Below the pieces are notes generated by a model. That model did not search any database. It had not been told where the DNA came from and worked only from the letters and a program-made list of their open reading frames with translations. The position numbers and the translations under genes were made by a program. Of a DNA stretch of 10,769 bases, positions 1 to 6,319 are shown piece by piece. The stretch spans positions 1 to 10,769 of the forward strand of contig JAHEMP010000058.1 of the NCBI GenBank assembly GCA_024643585.1, in the 5' to 3' direction. How positions within the stretch are numbered: the stretch's first letter is position 1; each line of letters opens with the position of its first letter. This DNA is from Crocinitomicaceae bacterium. GTDB lineage: Bacteria > Bacteroidota > Bacteroidia > Flavobacteriales_D > Crocinitomicaceae.

Positions 1-690
1 GCAGAAATGATAGCATCGCTTCACGATGACAAGGAGAAAATTGCGATTCCTCATTTTTACGATGACGTTGTTGAATTGTCTGCAGAAGAGCGAGCTGAAA
101 TGGCCAAGGCTCCTTTTAGTGTTGAAGCGTACAACAAAGCTTTAGATATCGCGGATGTGCATGGGGAAGAAGGCTATTCTACGCCAGAAAGAGGATCAAT
201 TCGCCCAACTTTGGATGTAAATGGAATTTGGGGCGGATACATAGGTGAAGGTGCCAAAACCGTTATTGCTTCAAAAGCGTATGCAAAAATTTCCATGCGA
301 TTGGTTCCCAACCAAGATCCGAAAAGAATTACTGAATTGTTCCAAAAACATTTTGAAAGTTTAGCGCCGAAAAGCGTAAAAGTGAAGGTTACTCCACATC
401 ATGGTGGGGAGCCGGCGGTAACACCAATCGATTCAATTGGTTATGCCGCGGCATCTTTGGCCTACGAACAGTCCTTTGGTAAAAAACCAATTCCGGTTAG
501 AAGTGGCGGAAGTATTCCTATTGTTGCTATGTTCGAAAAAGAACTAGGATTAAAAACGGTTTTAATGGGCTTCGGTTTGGATAGTGATGCCATTCATTCG
601 CCAAATGAGCATTTCGGTTTGTTTAATTACTACAAAGGCATTGAAACGATTCCTTATTTCTACAAACATTTCACAGCTTTGTCTAAATAA
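1..690 (+). CDS. M20-family metallodipeptidase, C-terminal part (5' end outside window)
   Basis: The reading frame is open from base 1, so the ATG at 7 is an internal methionine and the true start lies upstream. About 229 residues are visible. M20 dipeptidases of this type usually have about 450-460 residues, so roughly half is missing, including most of the metal-binding half. The visible part covers the lid/dimerisation domain and the end of the catalytic domain. Typical segments are RPTLDVNGIWGGYIGEG, then SKAYAKISMRLVPNQDP, the glycine-rich RSGGSIP and, near the end, AIHSPNEHF, whose His is the expected zinc ligand. Family knowledge: these are cytosolic, two-zinc enzymes that hydrolyse dipeptides or short peptides. 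The substrate cannot be read from this fragment. The stop is immediately followed by the start of the lipoprotein gene, which suggests co-transcription. Confidence 0.9.
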   Translation, partial: AEMIASLHDDKEKIAIPHFYDDVVELSAEERAEMAKAPFSVEAYNKALDIADVHGEEGYSTPERGSIRPTLDVNGIWGGYIGEGAKTVIASKAYAKISMRLVPNQDPKRITELFQKHFESLAPKSVKVKVTPHHGGEPAVTPIDSIGYAAASLAYEQSFGKKPIPVRSGGSIPIVAMFEKELGLKTVLMGFGLDSDAIHSPNEHFGLFNYYKGIETIPYFYKHFTALSK

Positions 691-1152
691 ATGAAATTGA
701 AGCATTTATTTCTTTTAATAGGACTCTTATTTTTCACTTCTTGTATGGAATATGAGGAGTTGAGAGTAATATCTATTGGAAAAATTTCCCTTGATGGAAT
801 AGAAGGCAATACGGCCAATGTAAATATTAATGTTGAACTGGATAACCCTAACTTTTTTGGAATCAAAGTAAAACCTACATCCTTGGATGTTTTTGTTGAG
901 GACGAATATATGGGTAAAGCCGTTTTGCATGATAAACTCAAAATTAAAAAGAGGTCAACTTCGAACTACAATGTTAAATTAGAATTGGTAGGCGAAAGTG
1001 GAATCATGAGAAAAGCCGTAAAATATGTACTTAAAAAGGATTTGAAAATCCGTATCAAAGGATATGTGAAAGGTTCAGTTTATGGTTTTCCAAAAAAAAT
1101 ATTGGTAGACGAAACAAAAACGGTTGATGGAAGTGTGTTTAAACTATTCTAA
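691..1152 (+). CDS. Small LEA type 2-like lipoprotein
   Basis: A 153-residue protein. Residues 1-17 are a lipoprotein signal peptide (basic start, leucine/phenylalanine-rich core) ending in the lipobox FTSC with lipidated Cys18. Residues of about 28-110 resemble the LEA-2 (late embryogenesis abundant type 2) beta-sandwich: alternating strands, the hallmark DNPN after NVNINVEL, then a basic stretch KIKKRS. I infer a membrane-anchored protein facing the periplasm. The family is linked to stress and desiccation in plants, but its bacterial role is unclear. The ATG directly abuts the TAA of the dipeptidase gene, so it is probably the second gene of that operon and translated by coupling. The stop lies 15 bases from the stop of the convergent murF-alr gene. 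Confidence 0.82.
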   Translation: MKLKHLFLLIGLLFFTSCMEYEELRVISIGKISLDGIEGNTANVNINVELDNPNFFGIKVKPTSLDVFVEDEYMGKAVLHDKLKIKKRSTSNYNVKLELVGESGIMRKAVKYVLKKDLKIRIKGYVKGSVYGFPKKILVDETKTVDGSVFKLF

Positions 1153-1160
1153 ATACTTAC

Positions 1161-1176
1161 CAATCAATCAATCAAT
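1161..1176. repeat. Tetranucleotide repeat (CAAT)4 at the 3' end of murF-alr
   Basis: Four perfect tandem CAAT units (ATTG on the minus strand) begin in the 15-base gap between two convergent stop codons and run into the last codons of murF-alr. The murF-alr TGA stop (1168-1170) lies inside the repeat. Loss or gain of one unit would move the stop and alter only the last residues of the protein. Confidence 0.9.
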
Positions 1177-3459
1177 CTCTTCAATAAAAACTCTTGGCAT
1201 CCTGGCCGACAAACCGGTCATTATTTCATAGGGTATAGTATCGCATATATCCGCAAGATTTTTCAGATTCTGATTAGGACCAATAATCTCCACCTCGTCG
1301 CCAACTTGTAAATTATCCTCGGCACAATCAATCATGAGCATATCCATACATACTCTGCCAACAGTCGGATGGTACTTTCCGTTAACGTAAACACCGCCTT
1401 TGCCATTGCTTAATCTTCGCTGGAATCCGTCGGCATACCCAACAGGAATTATGGCAATTTTAGTTTTCTTGTCTGCAATAAAAGAACGTCCATACCCTAA
1501 TGATTCACCAATATTGATGTCTTTAATTTGGGAAATTGTACTTTTCCAAGCAATCACATTCTCCAATGTTTTTTCGACTTCTGGGTTACTACTGATTCCA
1601 AACATTCCAATCCCTAAGCGAACCATATCAAAACAATATTCAGGATAATTTCCAAGTCCCTCACTGTTCAAGACATGTCTTAAAATTGGATAGGGTAGTG
1701 CTTTTTGAACATTCTCAGAAATATGTTGAAACGATTTTAATTGTAGCAGTGTAAACGAAGAATCGTTCAAATTATCTGCGTCCGCGAGATGTGAAAAAAC
1801 AGATTGGACTTTTATTTCAGGTTGAGCTTTTATATACTGGATCACCCTCTCCAAATCGCCGGATTGAAATCCTAAACGGTGCATACCGGTGTCAAATTTC
1901 AAATGAATTGGAAATTGATCAATCCCTTCATGAATCAATTCAGTTACCAAAGCTTCCATTTGATCAAAAGAATAAACAGAAGGTTCTAGTTTGTATTGAA
2001 AGCAATCTTGCCAGCTTGAAAGATCAGTATTCATAACAATGATGGGCAATTTAACACCACTTTTTCTCAATTCAACACCCTCATCGGCAAAGGCTACGCC
2101 TAAATAACCTATTCCTTGTTGAACTAAAAATTCTGTAATTTTGGTTAGCTCGGCGCCATAAGATTGAGCTTTCACCATAGCGAGCAATTGACATGTTTTA
2201 GGAACACGAGATTTCCAAACGCCTATGTTATTTTTTAAAGCAGGAAGATTGATTTCCACGAAAGTACTGTGGTTTCGCGCCTTCATTTTACTTGCTAAGC
2301 GCTTTAATTCTGGCTGGTTTCCTTTGAAAAGGAGTATAGCATCGCTTAATTTATTGAAATCAACTTCAACGTTGGATCCAAAAATGAGCAAGTCTTTTTC
2401 GGTTGATTTTGCTTCTTTCAATGAATACTGAGCAACGACCTTTTTTAAAGATGATGTGTTCAATTTAACAGTTGCACTTTTTGACAGTATTAGGTAACGG
2501 TCTTTCTTATTGGACAAAGAAAGTTGATACCCTAACGCCTGTTCTAATCCATCTAAATTCCAATTGTAGGCGTCAAACAATAAAAGATTATTGTTTATAC
2601 CATCCAAACTTTCCATACGCAAGGCAATTTTTGGAAGCGTCTGTATTTTGATGTCAATTGCAGTTTTGGTTATCCCAAAGTCAAAGGCTATTTTTCGAAT
2701 TAAGTTTATGTTGTTTTCTTCTATAGTGCCTCCATCAAAAGTGTAAATTAAAGAGGTTGGATTAGCCAACTTATCTTTTAATTGATTGGGAATAAATAAC
2801 TTTTCGCAATTTTTAAACAGAACTATTTTCTCCTTAAAATGATCTTCCTCCGAGTCGAAATTTTCTCGGTGCGCCATTCCAAAACTGGTTAAGACACCGA
2901 TATTCGGCTGAATGATTTCCTCTAATTTTGCCATTTCACTCCTTTTTGAAATACCGGCTTCAATAATGGCTAGTTCTGTATCCTCACTGATTTCAAACAA
3001 GGAAAGTGCGACTCCTAATTGAGAATTAAAGCTTTTCGGACTGCGATTAATTTTGAATTTTTCGGATAATACATGGTACATCCATTCTTTGACAGTCGTT
3101 TTCCCTGCACTTCCGGTAATAGCGATAACAGGGATATTGAATTTTTTTCTGTGGTGTTTTGCCCAAATCTGTAGAGCTTCCAAAACAGAATTTACTTTTA
3201 TGAAGGTGGCTTCAGGAAACTTTTTAGTGGCAACGTTTTCATCTACTAGAAAAAACCGAACCCTTTTTTTGTATCCTTCCTCAATGTATTTATGACCGTT
3301 GTTCGTAGCGGTTTTTAAACATGCAAATAAGGTAGTTGATCCTTGGTGGATTTTTCTCGTATCGTATGCAATAGAATGAATAGCCTCTTGATTTGTATTT
3401 TGCAAAAAGCTGCCCGTACAAATGGTTTGAATGTCTGAGCTAGTGTAGTTTATATTCAA
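1168..3459 (-). CDS. murF-alr: MurF-alanine racemase fusion; racemase half intact, MurF half divergent
   Basis: A 763-residue fusion. Residues 1-390 resemble MurF, the ATP-dependent ligase adding D-Ala-D-Ala to UDP-MurNAc-tripeptide. The P-loop GSAGKTT (116-122), FNSQLGV (144-150), EAG (167-169) and AH (196-197) are present. Residues 398-763 are alanine racemase, a PLP enzyme converting L-Ala to D-Ala: the PLP lysine is K430 in MVKAQSYG, the likely catalytic tyrosine Y656 in LGYGRS, with DTGMHRLGF (523-531) and VGRVCMDM (700-707). Such fusions are known in Bacteroidota, usually about 810-820 residues. The shortfall falls in the MurF central domain (about residue 242), and later MurF motifs are altered, so this half may not be a working ligase. 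The start is TTG at 3459, the only usual start codon between the upstream in-frame stop (3463-3465) and the conserved N-terminus. It overlaps the tdk stop as TTGA, implying coupled translation. Confidence 0.92.
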   Translation of the reverse strand: MNINYTSSDIQTICTGSFLQNTNQEAIHSIAYDTRKIHQGSTTLFACLKTATNNGHKYIEEGYKKRVRFFLVDENVATKKFPEATFIKVNSVLEALQIWAKHHRKKFNIPVIAITGSAGKTTVKEWMYHVLSEKFKINRSPKSFNSQLGVALSLFEISEDTELAIIEAGISKRSEMAKLEEIIQPNIGVLTSFGMAHRENFDSEEDHFKEKIVLFKNCEKLFIPNQLKDKLANPTSLIYTFDGGTIEENNINLIRKIAFDFGITKTAIDIKIQTLPKIALRMESLDGINNNLLLFDAYNWNLDGLEQALGYQLSLSNKKDRYLILSKSATVKLNTSSLKKVVAQYSLKEAKSTEKDLLIFGSNVEVDFNKLSDAILLFKGNQPELKRLASKMKARNHSTFVEINLPALKNNIGVWKSRVPKTCQLLAMVKAQSYGAELTKITEFLVQQGIGYLGVAFADEGVELRKSGVKLPIIVMNTDLSSWQDCFQYKLEPSVYSFDQMEALVTELIHEGIDQFPIHLKFDTGMHRLGFQSGDLERVIQYIKAQPEIKVQSVFSHLADADNLNDSSFTLLQLKSFQHISENVQKALPYPILRHVLNSEGLGNYPEYCFDMVRLGIGMFGISSNPEVEKTLENVIAWKSTISQIKDINIGESLGYGRSFIADKKTKIAIIPVGYADGFQRRLSNGKGGVYVNGKYHPTVGRVCMDMLMIDCAEDNLQVGDEVEIIGPNQNLKNLADICDTIPYEIMTGLSARMPRVFIEEID

Positions 3460-4031
3460 TGTTTAATCTTATTAAAACAAGTTCGGCAAAGAGGTTCGTA
3501 GTTGTTTTGCGAACCCAAAAGTACCCTTTCTTCATCTGATGAAATCCGATGTGAAAATTGAGCTAAGTTACCACAAGATAAGCAAATAGCATGAACTTTT
3601 GTAACATACTCTGCCATTGCTAAAATGGAAGGGATAGGACCAAAAGGAAGTCCTTTGAAATCCATATCAAGACCAGCAACAATTACACGCACCCCTTTGT
3701 TGGCAAGTTGATCGCAAACTGCGGCTAAATCATCATCAAAAAACTGGGCTTCATCAATAGCCACAATTTTTTCTTTCTTCCATAAATTCAGAATTTCATG
3801 AGAGTCGGCTATCACTTTTGCCTCGATAGCAGTGCCTTGATGGCTAACTACATTTTCCTCACTATATCGATTGTCTGTGGAGGGCTTGACTAACAAAATA
3901 CTTTGTTGGGCAAATTCTGCGCGACGAAGCCTGCGAATTAATTCCTCGGTTTTTCCCGAAAACATGGAACCACAGATAACTTCTATCCAGCCATTGGTTC
4001 TATTGTCATCTGGAAATTGTTCTAAAAACAT
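3456..4031 (-). CDS. tdk: Thymidine kinase (type II, zinc-binding)
   Basis: A 191-residue cytosolic enzyme that phosphorylates thymidine to dTMP with ATP in the pyrimidine salvage pathway. The length matches bacterial type II thymidine kinases (about 190-200 residues). Visible motifs are the P-loop GSMFSGKT (21-28), DEAQFF (93-98) carrying the expected catalytic glutamate E94, VAGLDMDFKGLPFGP (118-132), and the structural zinc cysteines C150/C153 (CLSC) and C182/C185 (CRTC). The start is an ATG at 4031, just downstream of the divergent intergenic region. It is the first gene of a two-gene operon, and its TGA overlaps the TTG start of murF-alr by four bases. Confidence 0.97.
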   Translation of the reverse strand: MFLEQFPDDNRTNGWIEVICGSMFSGKTEELIRRLRRAEFAQQSILLVKPSTDNRYSEENVVSHQGTAIEAKVIADSHEILNLWKKEKIVAIDEAQFFDDDLAAVCDQLANKGVRVIVAGLDMDFKGLPFGPIPSILAMAEYVTKVHAICLSCGNLAQFSHRISSDEERVLLGSQNNYEPLCRTCFNKIKH

Positions 4032-4083
4032 ATTGTAAATAATTCAATTTATTAACTCGTTTGCGCACATTGCAGTTTTCGAA

Positions 4084-4110
4084 AATAACTCGCAATCAAT
4101 CCAAGTTATT
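4084..4110. repeat. Inverted repeat, possible operator
   Basis: AATAACT (4084-4090) and AGTTATT (4104-4110) are exact reverse complements separated by 13 bases. The position, between two divergent genes, would fit a regulator binding site, but seven AT-rich bases can pair by chance in DNA of this composition. Confidence 0.3.
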
Positions 4111-4142
4111 ATCTAATATAAAATTCGTTATTTTGTAACGCA

Positions 4143-4170
4143 AGCCAATTGGAAAGTTACCAACTTGGCT
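4143..4170 (+). promoter_or_regulatory. Hairpin in the presumed 5' leader of the acidic-linker protein gene
   Basis: AGCCAATTGG (4143-4152) pairs with CCAA-C-TTGGCT (4160-4170), giving ten base pairs with one bulged C and a seven-base loop. A short T run (4175-4179) follows, so it resembles a weak terminator or attenuator. No gene ends upstream on this strand, so it would act in the leader, ending about 31 bases before the ATG at 4202. The pairing is seen in the sequence; the function is inference. Confidence 0.35.
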
Positions 4171-4201
4171 CAAATTTTTAATAATAACTAGATAAATATA
4201 C

Positions 4202-4984
4202 ATGAAGCGAATAGAACTATTAAATCGAATTCAAGAAATTTATAAAAAATTGGAAAATGATAGCCTGAATTCCGATGAAATTGATGAATTGGTTCATTTG
4301 TCGAATAAGGTGTACGAACGCGCTTTGATTCTTCGATACAAAGTTGCAGAACAGAGAATATTTGGTGAAAACGTTGAACTTCAAACAAAAGACTTCGCGG
4401 ATGATACAGACGATTTGGCCGAAGTAAAGTTTGAAGAATCGGTTTTACCGGAAACTATTGATTTCAGTATTTTCGAAGAAAAGGAAGAAGAAATTTTAGA
4501 AAGTGAGGCAGAGACTGAGAAAGAAATAATTGAAAGTTCAACTTCAGTTTCTGATTCATCAGAAAATATTTTGAATTTCAATGAACCAGCAGTTTCAATA
4601 GAAAAAGAAGATGAAACTCCAGCCGAAAAAGAAGAGGAGAAATCTGAAGTGCCTGAAATAGAGCAAAAGGCAATAACGAATAGTTCGGATTCAGACTGGA
4701 CACTTTATTTTGGCAAGATGCTCTCCATGCACAGTTCAGGAATTCAAAAATCAATAGATAGTTTGGCGGGTTCATTCGGTTTGAATGAGCGAATTCTTTA
4801 TATCAACGAATTGTTCAACGGAGACGCAGAAAAATTTTCAAATGCCATTTTGCAATTGGATAAAATTGAAGAATGGAATGCGTGTACACTTGCAATGGCG
4901 ACAATGGCGGTAGAAGAAAATTGGGACAAAGAAAGCGATACCGTTGGTGAATTTGTCTTACATGTAAATAGAAAACATGCTTAG
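4202..4984 (+). CDS. Conserved Bacteroidota protein of unknown function with acidic linker
   Basis: A 260-residue protein with no signal peptide or membrane segment, so probably cytoplasmic. Three parts are visible. Residues 1-60 are probably helical, with heptad-like leucine/isoleucine spacing. Residues 65-165 are strongly acidic and low in complexity (many Glu, Ser and Asp), so likely disordered. Residues 166-260 are a compact helical domain with FGLNERILYINELFNGD (192-208) and, at the end, NWDKESDTVGEFV. From memory, a C-terminal domain of this kind recurs in Bacteroidota proteins annotated only as hypothetical; I know no assigned function. The gene overlaps the following M28 peptidase gene by eight bases, suggesting coupled expression. 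It is divergent from tdk. Confidence 0.8.
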   Translation: MKRIELLNRIQEIYKKLENDSLNSDEIDELVHLSNKVYERALILRYKVAEQRIFGENVELQTKDFADDTDDLAEVKFEESVLPETIDFSIFEEKEEEILESEAETEKEIIESSTSVSDSSENILNFNEPAVSIEKEDETPAEKEEEKSEVPEIEQKAITNSSDSDWTLYFGKMLSMHSSGIQKSIDSLAGSFGLNERILYINELFNGDAEKFSNAILQLDKIEEWNACTLAMATMAVEENWDKESDTVGEFVLHVNRKHA

Positions 4985-6236
4985 AGTAATTCTATTTGTA
5001 TTTCTGATTACACCAAGTTTTGTTTTTTGCCAATTAGATCAAGTTCGAAATTGGACTAAAAACCTATGTTCGCCAGAAATGCATGGCAGAGGCTATGTTT
5101 CTTCAGGAGATAGTCTTGCAGCTGAATATTTGGCTACTGAATACAAAAAACTAGGTTTAAACCCAATTCCAGGACAAAGTTCAATGCTCCAGGCTTTCCA
5201 ATTTCCTGTGAACACTTTTCCTGGAGCAATGGAGGTTAAATTGAACGAAAAAGAACTTATTCCAGGTGTTGATTTCATTGTTGACCCATCGAGTGGCAGT
5301 TTCAATGGGTATGTGAATATCGTGTATTTGTCTTCCAAGGAAGTATATGATGCAAACTCTCGAAACGAGTTTCTGAACAAATACATTGAAAATAACAAGC
5401 AGGGAATCGTTACGAACATTGACGATTTGAAAGGAGATTCATTAAAAATTTGCAAAGCAAGGTTGAGAGAATGGTCCGAAAATTTCACGATTGTTCAACT
5501 AACTAAGTCAAAGTTTACTTGGTCAGTTTCTTCAGAATTTAAGAATTACCCGTATATCATACTTCGCGATTCGCTTTGGGACAATCAAAAGCTGAGTATA
5601 AAAATTGAAAACAAATGGGTAAAAAACCACACTGCCAATAATGTATTGGCTTATTTACCTGCCAAAAGAAAAACTACTAAAACCTTATTTTTCTCTGCTC
5701 ATTACGACCACCTAGGGAGAATGGGTTCGGAAACATACTTTCCGGGTGGAAACGACAATGCTAGCGGTTCGGCCTTGCTTTTGTCCCTTGCGAATTATTA
5801 TAAAAAAAATCCAAGCAAATACAATATGGTATTTGTCGGATTTGCTGGCGAAGAAGCAGGTTTAATAGGTTCCCATTATTATGTTAATCACCCATTATTG
5901 CCACTAGAAGATATACGCTTTTTATTGAATTTGGACATAATGGGCAGTGGAGAAGATGGAATAACTGCTGTAAATGCAAGTCTGTTTCCAAAAGAATTTA
6001 AAAAATTAAAGCAAATAAACAGCAAAAAGAAACTCCTTAAAACGGTAAATTCCAGAGGGCCCGCGGCCAACTCTGACCATTATTTTTTCAGTGAAAAAGG
6101 AGTGCCTTGTTTTTTCATTTATACCATGGGGCCAAATAAAAATTACCACGACGTCTATGACACTTATGAAGCGCTTAGCTTTGCTGAATTCGAGGATTTA
6201 TCTCAGTTAATAAAGCTGTTCGCTAATAAATTGTGA
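4977..6236 (+). CDS. Exported M28-family zinc peptidase
   Basis: A 419-residue protein with an N-terminal signal peptide (hydrophobic residues 3-17, probable cleavage around Cys18-Gln19; the context does not match a lipobox). The C-terminal catalytic domain carries the full M28 metal set: H242 and D244 in SAHYDHLG, D260 in GGNDNASGS, E292/E293 in GFAGEEAG, D320 in LNLDIMG and H391 in NYHDVYDT. M28 enzymes are two-zinc aminopeptidases or related exopeptidases. Residues of about 80-225 sit where many relatives carry a PA-type insert, here not clearly recognisable. There is no T9SS C-terminal domain, so it probably stays in the periplasm. The ATG lies eight bases inside the upstream gene, which argues for an operon with it. 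The substrate cannot be inferred. Confidence 0.93.
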   Translation: MLRVILFVFLITPSFVFCQLDQVRNWTKNLCSPEMHGRGYVSSGDSLAAEYLATEYKKLGLNPIPGQSSMLQAFQFPVNTFPGAMEVKLNEKELIPGVDFIVDPSSGSFNGYVNIVYLSSKEVYDANSRNEFLNKYIENNKQGIVTNIDDLKGDSLKICKARLREWSENFTIVQLTKSKFTWSVSSEFKNYPYIILRDSLWDNQKLSIKIENKWVKNHTANNVLAYLPAKRKTTKTLFFSAHYDHLGRMGSETYFPGGNDNASGSALLLSLANYYKKNPSKYNMVFVGFAGEEAGLIGSHYYVNHPLLPLEDIRFLLNLDIMGSGEDGITAVNASLFPKEFKKLKQINSKKKLLKTVNSRGPAANSDHYFFSEKGVPCFFIYTMGPNKNYHDVYDTYEALSFAEFEDLSQLIKLFANKL

Positions 6237-6319
6237 TTCATAGACTTGTATACATCAAATTGTTTTTTGTTCGGTCTATTTAATGATAATCGTTACTTTA
6301 GGGTTTATAAATTTAGGAC
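6237..6319 (+). promoter_or_regulatory. Putative promoter of the large T9SS protein gene
   Basis: This 83-base gap separates the M28 peptidase gene from the T9SS protein gene. TACTTTAG (6294-6301) matches the Bacteroidota -7 consensus TAnnTTTG at seven of eight positions. A TTG (6267-6269) in a T-rich tract lies 24 bases upstream, slightly more than the usual spacing. Transcription would start near 6308 and leave a very short leader. No clear terminator hairpin is visible behind the M28 gene, so read-through is also possible. Confidence 0.35.

Larger units (their letters stand above)
4032..4201. promoter_or_regulatory. Divergent intergenic region between tdk and the acidic-linker protein gene
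   Basis: This 170-base, AT-rich stretch must carry the promoters for both divergent units. On the plus strand TTATTTTG (4128-4135) matches the Bacteroidota -7 consensus TAnnTTTG at seven of eight positions, but I found no good TTG -33 element at the right distance, so this is tentative. I found no convincing counterpart for tdk. Two inverted repeats are listed separately. I see no tRNA or other RNA gene. Confidence 0.45.

Noticed and set aside
660..941. A 93-codon minus-strand open frame across the dipeptidase/lipoprotein junction
   Set aside because: It is antisense to two supported genes, its product is low-complexity Ser/Leu/Ile sequence and no promoter is visible.
4975..4984. The eight-base overlap of the acidic-linker and M28 genes as a possible frameshift fusion
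   Set aside because: The downstream frame begins with a proper signal peptide right at its ATG, so two separate proteins are the better reading.
5093..5488. A 131-codon minus-strand open frame inside the M28 peptidase gene
   Set aside because: It overlaps a well-supported coding frame with a signal peptide and complete catalytic set, and its translation shows no family features.
6245..6270. TGTATACA palindrome followed by a T6 run after the M28 gene, considered as a terminator
   Set aside because: The palindrome has no loop and is separated from the T run; the stem is too weak for an intrinsic terminator.
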